From assembly GCF_040024445.1 (NCBI RefSeq), contig NZ_CP157276.1, positions 1,674,001 to 1,738,000 on the forward strand: a stretch of DNA of 64,000 bases, given 5' to 3'. The notes under the pieces are model-generated. The model searched no databases. It was not told the DNA's origin and saw nothing but the letters and a program-made list of their open reading frames with translations. The first letter of the stretch is position 1, and every line of letters starts with the position of its first letter. Shown here in pieces: positions 44,464 to 52,729 of this stretch. The position numbers were made by a program, and so were the translations under genes. This DNA is from Prescottella soli (GTDB taxonomy: Bacteria > Actinomycetota > Actinomycetes > Mycobacteriales > Mycobacteriaceae).

Positions 44464-44743
44464 CCAGCGGTGCGGTGCCGGCCACTGCCACGGCGATGAA
44501 CGTCTTGCGCCAACCAAGGTGCCCGCCGATCCACGTGCCGATCGGCACACCGGCGGCAACGACCCGCGGGATCATCAACATCGCCAGCGAAGTAGACAGC
44601 GATGCGGCGATATTCGCCGCGACAAACACCGTCAGCGCCAGAGAGAACAACCTTCGCCGTGGGGTCCGAGCGAACACGACCGCTGCCACCGGAGCCGAAA
44701 TGGCGACAGTGAGAGAGGACCCCGTGATCAGCTGTCCCGCGGC
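44441..44743 (-). pseudogene. MFS transporter fragment
   Basis: The reverse frame holds PAAGQLITGSSLTVAISAPV and VFARTPRRRLFSLALTVFVAANIAASLSTSLAMLMIPRVVAAG, then jumps to GVPIGTWIGGHLGWRKTFIAVAVAG. These are helices 2-3 and 5 of a DHA1-type exporter with the intervening part and both ends missing. Confidence 0.65.
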
Positions 44744-44759
44744 GGGCTCGCTGCGCGAG

Positions 44760-45429
44760 TTAGTCGGGGTTCCGTGCCTCGACGAGGTATCGGGTGGAGT
44801 GCGCGACGAAGGGCCCATCGGATTCGATGCTCTCGTGGAGCTGGCGAAGTCGGTCGCGGTAGGCCGGCACCGTGAAGCCCGGGACCATCCAGATCACCTT
44901 GCGGAGAAAGTAGATCACCGCCCCGACATCGAAGAACTCCGCAGCGACTCAGAACGGATTTCGACAATGTCCAAACCCGCCGCCTCAGCGCCACGGCGCG
45001 CATCGTCCGGATGCCGTGCCCGCCGGACCTTCTCCGTTTGCGGCCCATGAAGTACTCGACCAGTTCGAAGACGCTCGCCGGGCCGACATGCTGCGCGAGA
45101 TAGGTGCCACCAGGTTCGAGCACGCGGGCAATCTCGTCCCACCACACCGTCACCGGGTGCCGACTGGTCACCAGGTCGAAGGCACTGTCGGCGAAGGGCA
45201 GCGGTGGCTCATCGTCGGCGACGACCACCACCCCCAACGGATTCAGCAACGCCGTGGCCGCCGCGACGTTGGGTGGCCACGACTCCGTCGCAACCATCAG
45301 CGGCGGGAATGTCGGCACGCCGGCCAGCACCTCCCCGCCGCCGGTCTGGATGTCGAGGGCCGACCGGGCCCTACGCATACGCTCCCCGATCAGCCGCTGA
45401 TAGCCCCACGACGGCCGCTCCTCCGTCAC
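44760..45429 (-). pseudogene. SAM-dependent methyltransferase with two frameshifts
   Basis: GTG 45429 opens TEERPSWGYQRLIGERMRRA and runs through PPLPFADSAFDLVTSRHPVT and EIARVLEPGGTYLAQHVGPASVFELVEYFMG (class I methyltransferase core). The frame shifts near 45040 (continuing HPDDARRGAEAAGLDIVEIR) and again near 44945 (EFFDVGAVIYFLRKVIWMVPG, ending STRYLVEARNPD before TAA). All segments join into one normal protein of about 250 residues, so two small indels inactivate it. Confidence 0.75.
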
Positions 45430-45688
45430 CCGCCCGTCCAGACACGAGAATCCCGCCCGGACACCGACACCGCCGCGGCCTCGGCCTCGGCCTCGGCCAC
45501 CAGATCCTCGAATGCACAGCCCATGCAGCCCACCGTCGCAGAACGATTGCGGACAGAGCGAACGGATCTATTGGGGATGCGAGGTCTACGCCGCCAGCGC
45601 CCCGTGGAAGTTCGACCGGCGCCTGGTCATCCCGCCATAGGATCCTGGCCCACTCCGTGATGGATCAGGTGCGGAAGTGACCGCGCAT

Positions 45689-46030
45689 CTACCCGAGAAC
45701 TTGGGGCTGGTCGATCACCCAAAGCCAGCGGCCGTCTGACTGTCGGCGCGCGACTTCGACGGTGGCCCCACCGTCGGGGAGGCGCACGGACGTCATCGCC
45801 AGGTTGCCGCTGCGGAGGGCGGGCTGTACCGCGCCCGGGGAGAACACCGGGGCGCCCGCCACGAGCTGTTCGTAGGCGGACCGGATCTCGGAGGTCCCGG
45901 TGGCTACCCGACCATCCAGCAAGGCAAGCACCGCGTCAGGCTCGTATAGTGCGACCAGCCCATCGACGTCACCGGCATTCAATCGCTCGACGATCAACCG
46001 GTTGAGGTCCTCAGGTTCCGCGGCCCACAT
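45689..46030 (-). CDS. SnoaL/DUF4440-type NTF2-fold protein
   Basis: 113 residues from ATG 46030 (TTG 46057 possible): LNRLIVERLNAGDVDGLVALYEPDAVLALLDGRVATGTSEIRSAYEQLVAG, then TSVRLPDGGATVEVARRQSDGRWLWVIDQPQ. This is the cone-shaped NTF2-like fold found in ketosteroid-isomerase and SnoaL-like proteins. The catalytic role is unknown. Confidence 0.82.
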   Translation of the reverse strand: MWAAEPEDLNRLIVERLNAGDVDGLVALYEPDAVLALLDGRVATGTSEIRSAYEQLVAGAPVFSPGAVQPALRSGNLAMTSVRLPDGGATVEVARRQSDGRWLWVIDQPQVLG

Positions 46031-46187
46031 AGTCGCTGTTCCGTTCAAGGTGTGCAAGCTCCATTCCAGATCGATCTATCGATTTCCCAGGACATCTCGT
46101 GATCGTCGCAGCCGGGTATGACACGAACCACGGCGACGAGAACGTACTCGCGGCATTGGGACCCACGTCGAACCTATCCGTCACGTA

Positions 46188-46940
46188 TCAGCAACGTTCG
46201 GCGCGGCTGCAACTAGCTTGTTTCCCGTTGTGGGAGTGTTCGTTGGCGCGTCCGAACTCAGTGCCGAACCAGCGGCCGATCGACTCCTCGGGAAAGTCGC
46301 GTCGGCGATAGGTGCCCGCGATCCGGTCGACGGCGGAGATGCGGTCGAATCGGAACGTCCGCCAATCGCCACGATCGAAGTCGAACCCGACCAGGTACCA
46401 GTGGCCCGCGCTGTGAACGTGACGGTGCGGATCCACTACTCGAGATGACCACGCACCGTTCTCATCGCGATACGTGAACCGGATGCGACCGGACTCCGCC
46501 ACAGCGTCCGCTACTGCGCCGACGGTTTGTGCGGTGACGCTGTGGTCCTCCTCGAGCACCTCGATAGCAAGATCGATAGCTGCGGCGCGGCAGCGCAAAC
46601 GTTGTGGGAGCACCTGATCAAGCTTCGCCGGTGCGACGGCCGCACTGTTGTCACCTTTTAGGTGAGGTGCGATCAGTCGCAAGCCAGCGGTGATCACAGC
46701 GACCTCGTCGGCCGTGAACAGCAGCGGGGGGATCGACAGCCCCGGCCTGAGCCGACAGGCACTCGCCGGCCCAGGACGGGCGTGGATCATGTAGCCGAGT
46801 CGGCGAAGTCAGTCGATGTCGCGCCTCACGGTGCGCGCACTGGTGCCGAGTCGATCTGCGAGTGCTGTGGCGGTCCATTCGGTTCCTGGTTGGAGGATCG
46901 CGAGCAGCGTCAGGGCACGCGCGGTCGGGTCGTTCTCCAT
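46188..46940 (-). pseudogene. HTH-WYL transcriptional regulator with an internal TGA
   Basis: ATG 46940 opens MENDPTARALTLLAILQPGT, then TATALADRLGTSARTVRRDID, TGA (46811-46809), LRRLGYMIHARPGPASACRL in the same frame. YafY-type regulators read RRDIDRLRRLGY here, so a CGA Arg codon has become TGA. The rest holds a WYL domain (GRIRFTYRDENGAWSSRVVDPHRHVHSAGHWYLVGFDFDRGDWRTFRFDRI). Only a DNA-binding-deficient fragment from ATG 46790 could be made. The C-terminal end also looks altered. Divergent from the NAD-binding gene at 47028. Confidence 0.75.
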
Positions 46941-47027
46941 CCGCCCATTCTGCCCGCAATGGCGGACAGGATCCGGCCGTCATCGTCGAAACGGTTGCGC
47001 AATTGATCTCGACGAGAGGAAATCATC

Positions 47028-47573
47028 ATGCGTATAGCCGTCGCTACTCCGACAGGAAACGTTGGCCGTCATGTCGTCACCATGCTCATCCGTGCAGGTG
47101 TGCGGCCATTTGCGCTCGCACGAAACCCTGATCGGCTGGCGGCGGACGTCCGTTCCGAGGTCGACGTGGTCGAGGTCGACCAATTCGACGCGGACGCCGT
47201 CGTCCTCGCGACAGCCGGTGTCGACTCGCTGCATTGGGTGGATCCGCCGGCTGGTAGCGCCGATCCGCTCGTGGACTATGGCCGCGCCACCACGAATGTG
47301 GCCCGCGCGGTTACGGAGAACGGTATCGGGCACGTCGTCTTTCAAAGCAGCGTCGGTGCCGAGAAGCGGCAAGGCGTGGGTGAGATCGATGGACTTGCCG
47401 CGACCGAGGCCGCTCTCGATGAAACACCTTCTGCCGTAACCCATCTGCGCTGTGTGGCCGAGCGCGCGCGGCGGTTGTCCCGCTGCCGGTTTGCAGTCGG
47501 GCAGCGCCGTTCGCAGCGGAGTCGACGGCGGGGCCGGCGTCACGCTCGGCGCCGTCTCCTGGTGTTACGGTGA
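47028..47573 (+). pseudogene. NmrA-like NAD(P)-binding protein, C-terminally broken
   Basis: It opens MRIAVATPTGNVGRHVVTML (Rossmann GxxGxxG) and follows the NmrA/TMR pattern through GHVVFQSSVGAEKRQGVGEIDGLAATEAALDETPSAVTHLRC. At this point a deletion fuses the frame to unrelated, Arg-rich sequence (AERARRLSRCRFAV...). About half the usual protein remains. The divergent WYL gene is the usual regulator of such oxidoreductases, and both partners are damaged. Confidence 0.65.
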
Positions 47574-47577
47574 GCCC

Positions 47578-48171
47578 GTGTTTGACTTTGCCAGCCTCGA
47601 CGCGGCGATCCTCATTACGCTCCGCGCGTGCGTCGCGGAACTCCGCGATGCCGACGACTCGCTCGCGATGGTGGCCTGCGGCATGGTCGAAGACCTCACC
47701 GGGTTCTTCGTCGCCGGGGCCGGTGCGACCTGGGCCACTGGGCTCGACGGGTCGAGCGCCGACAAGGCGCAGTGGGCCTGGAGTCCGTCAGAGTGGCCGC
47801 TCTGCGCTGAAGATCCGGACGATGCCGCGCCAGGGCGGGTAACGAGCGCAATCTGGGCGCTCTCTGGCACCCAGGCAGTGATCGACGGTACGGGGAAAGA
47901 GCTCGAGGCAGATGCCTATGATGCCCTCCGGCTGCAATACGAGAACCGGATCGTGCGTGCGATCCAGCGGATGCAGGCGGATGGCGAGTTTCGCGATGCC
48001 GCGGGGAATGACGTGTGGATCTGGCTGCACTCCGCGGACGACGCTGATCCCGAGCTCGACGCGCGCAGCTTTGCCGCCCTGCAGGGCCCCGAACTCGCCC
48101 GCGATTTCAGTGACCGTTTCGGCGCCGGGGGCGATCGGCTGCTCGCGCGCGTCGCGGCCCGCGAGGCGTAG
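47578..48171 (+). CDS. DUF4303-like protein
   Basis: 197 residues from GTG 47578: FDFASLDAAILITLRACVAELRD, WAWSPSEWPLCAEDPDD, and YENRIVRAIQRMQADGEF to WIWLHSADDADPELDARSFAALQGPELARDF. The WSPSEW and late YE..RI pattern fits DUF4303/SMI1-neighbourhood proteins; these often act as immunity-like partners of polymorphic toxins, but no toxin gene is visible here. Confidence 0.6.
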   Translation: MFDFASLDAAILITLRACVAELRDADDSLAMVACGMVEDLTGFFVAGAGATWATGLDGSSADKAQWAWSPSEWPLCAEDPDDAAPGRVTSAIWALSGTQAVIDGTGKELEADAYDALRLQYENRIVRAIQRMQADGEFRDAAGNDVWIWLHSADDADPELDARSFAALQGPELARDFSDRFGAGGDRLLARVAAREA

Positions 48172-48373
48172 CGCAGCACTGAAGGCGTCGTCCCGGTGAC
48201 CTGCGCGCTCAGGTCGCGCTCACGTTGGCGGAGTCGCGCCACGCTGCACCGCCGAGTGTGACTCCAGCCAAGGAATGGCCAATGAGGGGAGCCACGGATC
48301 ACATGTCCGCGGCGAACACCGAACCACGGACAAGCCTGCGTTGTAAGCGTGGTGCCGCACATAGGGTGTCGAG

Positions 48374-48847
48374 GTGTCCAACAAGAACGCGAAGGGGCCG
48401 CGACAGGTCGAGCTCATCGGTCCCGCCGCCGGGGTGATGACGTATTCGATTGCAGGTGGTCTCATCCTGGCCGGGCCGATCGCCGGGTGGGCCGACGGTT
48501 CGCTGGCGACCGGCCTGTGGTGGGGAGTCGTCACCCTCCCGATCGGAATCGGGCTTGCACTCAGTACTTACGGGTGGCGTTGGGACGAAAAGCGATTCCA
48601 GGCCGCCGGGATCGCGGCGACGGCGGAGATCCTCGCCGTCAACCGGATCCGGGGCAGCGACGAGAGCACGGACATCGCCGAACTGACGGTCCGTATCAGT
48701 GGCCCGGGTTTTGACACATTCGACGCAGGCTGTGAGGTGCCCACGGGTAGCGTGCGACCGCAGGTCGGTGACCGGCGCACGGCGATGGTGGAACCGTCCG
48801 ACCTCACCTTCGCCATCGGCTATGACCACCTTTTCCAGCAGGGCTAG
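48374..48847 (+). CDS. Two-TM membrane protein, unknown function
   Basis: 157 residues, GTG start. TM helices GVMTYSIAGGLILAGPIAGW and LWWGVVTLPIGIGLALSTYG are followed by a soluble domain (about 75-157: AAGIAATAEILAVNRIRGSDESTDIAELTVRISGPGFDTFDAGCEV, VGDRRTAMVEPSDLTFAI). The soluble part is beta-rich like DUF3592 or OB-type domains. No neighbour suggests a role. Confidence 0.65.
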   Translation: MSNKNAKGPRQVELIGPAAGVMTYSIAGGLILAGPIAGWADGSLATGLWWGVVTLPIGIGLALSTYGWRWDEKRFQAAGIAATAEILAVNRIRGSDESTDIAELTVRISGPGFDTFDAGCEVPTGSVRPQVGDRRTAMVEPSDLTFAIGYDHLFQQG

Positions 48848-49009
48848 GGCAGCGGCTGACCGGGTCGTCCAGATCCAGAGTGCAGGGTCCGGGTTCCCTT
48901 GCCGCAGGAGCACTGTCGGCCGGTCAGCCACGCGAACCGGAAACTCGACGTGGACAACAGCTGACGTGAGGACACGTTTTCGCACGTTCCCTGATCGAGG
49001 AGTTCCGAC

Positions 49010-49438
49010 ATGGCCCTGCCGATTCCCTCCGGACGGCGTACTGGTGTCGTTCTCGCTCTGGCCGCTGCAACGGTTCTGATCGGTTCGGCCCCCGCCGGTG
49101 CCGAGCCCGCCAACCCGTCGACTCCTCGCGGCTACCCCCAAGCCGTCGACGACGTGCTCGGTCCGCAGGACCCCGGCTTCTGGAACCCCGATGTCCCGGG
49201 AACCCGCGTTCTGACTCCGGTCGAGCCCGGGGTGAGGGTGTATTGCGCAAACCGTTTCGAGCCGACGCCCGGGTGCTCGACACTCGATATGCGCGACTTC
49301 TCCTCGCCGCAGCGGCCCCTCGTGTTCGTCGACGTACCCGTGATCGGGTGGCCGCCACTGCGTGTGTGGACGGACGTCCTCCCCCGCTTGGACGAGGGCT
49401 CCCTCGGTCAACTGATGGAACGCTTTTTCGCTCGTTGA
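49010..49438 (+). CDS. Small secreted protein
   Basis: 142 residues. Signal peptide TGVVLALAAATVLIGSAPAGAEPA (cleavage after AGA/AEP). The mature part has one Cys pair (VYCANRFEPTPGC) and Pro-rich sequence (NPSTPRGYPQAVDDVLGPQDPGF). I do not recognise a family. A second small exported or anchored gene follows 38 bp on. Confidence 0.65.
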   Translation: MALPIPSGRRTGVVLALAAATVLIGSAPAGAEPANPSTPRGYPQAVDDVLGPQDPGFWNPDVPGTRVLTPVEPGVRVYCANRFEPTPGCSTLDMRDFSSPQRPLVFVDVPVIGWPPLRVWTDVLPRLDEGSLGQLMERFFAR

Positions 49439-49476
49439 CACCGGGCCACCATGCGGCAGCATCTAGCCTGATCATC

Positions 49477-49923
49477 ATGAGGGCGGAGAAGATGCAGGTA
49501 GCGATTCGGTGCATCCCTTTCGCCATCCTCCTCGCCACCGTCACCGCGCTTGTCTACTTCAGCCAGGAGCCGCCAGCCGCGCCGAAGCCAGCCGAAATCA
49601 CCTGGCGCTCTGCTCTACCGAGTTGCGGCGACGCGGCGCCTCGCCCAGGGACCGAGCCACAGGAGCCACTCACCCCGTCGGTGATCGACTGCCTGTCGGA
49701 CGGTCGACAACGCGACGGCGGCGAGTTCGCGCTCACCCTCTATACGACAGAGGGCGATCCCATCGTCTACTACCTACGTGCCGCGGCCGGCACGAACGAC
49801 ATCGAGGTGTTGGTCGACTCGTCGCAGGACCAGTTCGGAGGCGACCCCGGCTGGCGCAGAATCACCTGCACAATCGCCGAACTCTCGTCCGACCTGCTGC
49901 GCGACTGCATGACCAGCTACTGA
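49477..49923 (+). CDS. Small membrane-anchored extracytoplasmic protein
   Basis: 148 residues from ATG 49477. TM anchor IRCIPFAILLATVTALVYFS is followed by PPAAPKPAE and a domain with four Cys (SCGDAAP, DCLSDGR, TCTIAEL, DCMTSY), probably two disulphides: ...GGEFALTLYTTEGDPIVYYLRAAAG. Function unknown. Co-oriented with the preceding secreted protein, possibly an operon. Confidence 0.65.
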   Translation: MRAEKMQVAIRCIPFAILLATVTALVYFSQEPPAAPKPAEITWRSALPSCGDAAPRPGTEPQEPLTPSVIDCLSDGRQRDGGEFALTLYTTEGDPIVYYLRAAAGTNDIEVLVDSSQDQFGGDPGWRRITCTIAELSSDLLRDCMTSY

Positions 49924-49955
49924 GTCCCGCAGTCGCGCGAGGTCGCCCAACGACC

Positions 49956-50032
49956 GGACAAATGCCGACTTCGGTGAACCACCATCGCACGCCATCGGCG
50001 CCACACTTGTTGTCACATCGCAGGTCAGAACG
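49956..50032 (+). repeat. Dispersed repeat, degenerate copy F
   Basis: GGACAAATGCCGACTTCGGT, CACTTGTTGTCACATCGCAGG and GGTCAG keep the order of the other copies, but the right end is missing. This is the last copy before the intact genes resume. Confidence 0.6.
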
Positions 50033-50079
50033 CAGCTCGGTCCCCGCCACCGGCTGTGGTGGCGGGGACCGCCGACTGG

Positions 50080-51717
50080 CTACAGCGGCGCGGTGATCGG
50101 CGCCTCGGGCGCATGGGTAATGTCGGTGGCCCCGGTCAGCAGGTAGTCCGTGATCGCGGTGTCGACCGTGGTGTTGCCGCCCTGGATGGCGGCGCCGTGG
50201 TCTCCGCCCTCCACGGTGAGCAGGTGCGCGCCCATGTCGCGGGCATGTTGGGCACCGCCGTCGTAGGGCGTCTGCGGGTCCCGCAATCCCTGCAGCACAA
50301 GGGGCGCCGTGGCCAAGCCCTTGTTGCCGATCTCAGGTACCGTGGTCACCGGAGGTGCGCCTACGCACCCCGGTCCTGCGCTGTAGCCGTAGCCGATCGC
50401 ATCGAACAGGTCGCCGGTGATGAACGTCGAGAAGAACCAGCCCGGGAGTCGCTCTGGCCGCGGCCCGACTGCGTTCTCGTTGCAGAGCACGATCGCCTGC
50501 ATCATTCGAGCCTGGACCATCGACTCGAGTTGGTCCTCGGTGACGTCGCTGGGCGCGCCTTCGGCGAGGGCCCCGAGGCCGTCCCGGATGACGCGGGCGA
50601 CCATCGGCCAGCTGTTCCGGGCGGGAAGTACTTGGCGCGTAAGGGCATAGATGCTCGACCCGGACTGGGTATGCGCCGGATCGGCGAGACGACGCAGGAA
50701 TGCCTCGAACTGGACCCGGGCTGGGCCCGTGAGGTCGACACCGGCCCGGTACGCGTCGGCGACGCTTTCCAGGCTGGGCGGGACGTCGCCGATCCGGGCC
50801 GGTGGGGGCGCGAGGGTGGGGTTGCCGCCCGCTTCCTCGACGATGCGGTCGGACCAGCGATGGTACACCTTCAGCGGCGTATCGCCGAGGCCGTAGGTCG
50901 CGTCGTTGGCGGCGATCCAGTCCATGAGGTCGTAGAAGCGCGCCTTGTAGCCGTCGTTCTGCTGCCAGAGGACGTCGTTCCAGATCCAGTCGCGATTGAC
51001 CGCCGAGTCGAGCACCATGCGTCCCGTGTGCTGCGGGAACAGCGTGGCGTACGTCGAGGCGAGGAGCGTGCCGTACGACAGGCCGTAGACGTCGATCACG
51101 TTGGCACCGAGCGCGATCCGCACCTGATCCCAGTCGCGGGCGGTGTTCTCGGTGGTGATGTGCGCGGTGGCGCCGGGCGTTGAGCCATCGCACGCCAGCC
51201 GCGCCGCCCCGCCCGCGAAGCCGACGTTCATCGCGGCCAGCATCTCCGGGGTGACGTCGCATTCGACCGCCCCGGCGTGTGCGAGGCCTCGGGGCTGCAC
51301 ACCGATGAAGTCCCACTGCCGGCGAATCTGCTCGGGAAGCGCCTGCGCGAGCATGCTGTTGGACGCGATCGCGTCGCCGCCCGGCCCGCCGGGGTTGGTG
51401 AACAGCACGCCCCGGCGCGCCCCCGGATCCTCGGCACGGTGACGGGTGACGAGGACGTCGATCGATCCGGCCCCCGGATTCGCATAGTCGCGCGGCACCG
51501 TGACGGTTCCACACTGGTCGGTGTCCGGATCGAGCGCGTACTCGGCCGGGCACGGGCCCCATGCTACTTCCCCGACGGTTGGGTCGGCGGCGGCCGAAGG
51601 TACTGCGACGGATACGAATCCGATCGTCACACCGATCGCAACGGCACCGACTCGAACACCCCGACCGGTGCGGGACCGCGACTTCCGAATACTGTTCCCC
51701 GAATTCAGCACATCCAC
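50080..51717 (-). CDS. Secreted Tap-like alpha/beta hydrolase (tripeptidyl-aminopeptidase type)
   Basis: About 545 residues, if it starts at GTG 51717 just before the signal peptide (GVRVGAVAIGVTIGFVSVAVPSAAADP). The hydrolase domain has GVLFTNPGGPGGDAIAS, GVQPRG, the nucleophile elbow DVYGLSYGTLLASTYATLFP (GLSYG, Ser) and the family C-terminal Tap domain with LVLQGLRDPQTPYDGGAQ (Asp) and GGDHGAAI (His). Relatives release tripeptides or hydrolyse esters outside the cell. Cys pairs (CGTVTV, CDVTPE, CDGSTP, CNENAV, GCVGAP) fit an exported enzyme. Confidence 0.85.
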   Translation of the reverse strand: MDVLNSGNSIRKSRSRTGRGVRVGAVAIGVTIGFVSVAVPSAAADPTVGEVAWGPCPAEYALDPDTDQCGTVTVPRDYANPGAGSIDVLVTRHRAEDPGARRGVLFTNPGGPGGDAIASNSMLAQALPEQIRRQWDFIGVQPRGLAHAGAVECDVTPEMLAAMNVGFAGGAARLACDGSTPGATAHITTENTARDWDQVRIALGANVIDVYGLSYGTLLASTYATLFPQHTGRMVLDSAVNRDWIWNDVLWQQNDGYKARFYDLMDWIAANDATYGLGDTPLKVYHRWSDRIVEEAGGNPTLAPPPARIGDVPPSLESVADAYRAGVDLTGPARVQFEAFLRRLADPAHTQSGSSIYALTRQVLPARNSWPMVARVIRDGLGALAEGAPSDVTEDQLESMVQARMMQAIVLCNENAVGPRPERLPGWFFSTFITGDLFDAIGYGYSAGPGCVGAPPVTTVPEIGNKGLATAPLVLQGLRDPQTPYDGGAQHARDMGAHLLTVEGGDHGAAIQGGNTTVDTAITDYLLTGATDITHAPEAPITAPL

Positions 51718-51809
51718 GACGGTAGTGCGCGGGACCGCTTTTCGTCGAACCGAGTCGGCATGCGCCGGGATAGCTTCCGTCTCTTCCTGGACGGAGCATG
51801 ATGAGCGGG

Positions 51810-52139
51810 CTACCGCGACGGCCGGGCCGTGTCGATCGATGTGTACGTCCACCACAGTGTGGTGCGTTCGGTAACCCCGAAGTCGTAGGTTCCGCCGACC
51901 TGTAGTTGATCGGTGATGCTCCGGTTCGATGATCGCACGCCGCCGCAGGACGTTTTGACCAGCGTATCCCGCTTCGCCCCCGGCGGTTCGTTGATCGCGT
52001 CGATCGTGCACCCGGTGCGGGTCGCAGGCTCCATGGTTGCCGTCGTGCTGAGGGCAGCAGCGCCACCGAGGGCCGTCATGCTGATGACCATCATGGTGAA
52101 GAACTGGTGCCGGCCGATCCACTGCCACACAGTCCTCAC
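51810..52139 (-). CDS. Small membrane-anchored protein, overlapping partner gene
   Basis: 109 residues from GTG 52139, whose GTGA overlaps the stop of the upstream small gene. One TM segment (FFTMMVISMTALGGAAALST), then an exported-looking domain with one Cys pair (GCTIDAINEPPGAKRDTLVKTSCGG) and a Thr/Trp-rich end (TERTTLWWTYTSID). The family is unknown. The tight overlap indicates a two-protein unit. Confidence 0.55.
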   Translation of the reverse strand: MRTVWQWIGRHQFFTMMVISMTALGGAAALSTTATMEPATRTGCTIDAINEPPGAKRDTLVKTSCGGVRSSNRSITDQLQVGGTYDFGVTERTTLWWTYTSIDTARPSR

Positions 52140-52312
52140 TTCGGAAACACCTCCTGCCACTGCTGCAGGTGCTCGAAGGTCGACTGCGGCGCGTGCACGA
52201 CGAGCACGAGGCCCGCGCAGATGATCGCTATCTGTGCGCCCCGTTCACTCCACATGCCCTGGCTGTCGGCCGACTCCCCCACCTGCACTTCCAGACTCTC
52301 GACCCTGGGCAC
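52136..52312 (-). CDS. Very small protein with membrane helix
   Basis: About 58 residues if the GTG at 52312 is used: VPRVESLEVQVGESADSQGM, then TM helix AQIAIICAGLVLVVHAP and STFEHLQQWQEVFPK. The start is uncertain because the upstream frame stays open to 52627. Stop TGA overlaps the next GTG start. Confidence 0.45.
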   Translation of the reverse strand: MPRVESLEVQVGESADSQGMWSERGAQIAIICAGLVLVVHAPQSTFEHLQQWQEVFPK

Positions 52313-52729
52313 GTCTTCGACCCGGAGCGCCCCCGGATTGATCGTAGCCGCCGAAAACCGGCAGACCGGACAGTGGTGGTGTCCTGCGGACCTCGGTCGG
52401 CTGCCGCCGTCGACGGACAGACCTCGCCATGAAATGGTCAGCACGAGAACCACTTTCCGCAGATTCGCGTGCCTCGACAACAGCCCCGCCACCATTTCCT
52501 CTTCCTGCTGCCCACACCAATCGGCCTCTGCCGGAGGCTCGCACGTCGTCGAAACGCGCGCGGAAGGTAAATCCCAGGCAGACCCGCGCGGGATCCGGAA
52601 CTCATCGCCTACTCCCGAAGACAGCACGATCCGGTACCCGTCAATGTCGGGATTACCACACCTGAGCTGCAGCTTTTGGCACGATTTTCATTGGCGGCGG
52701 GGACCGTCGAGCGGCTAGCCTCCGCGGAC

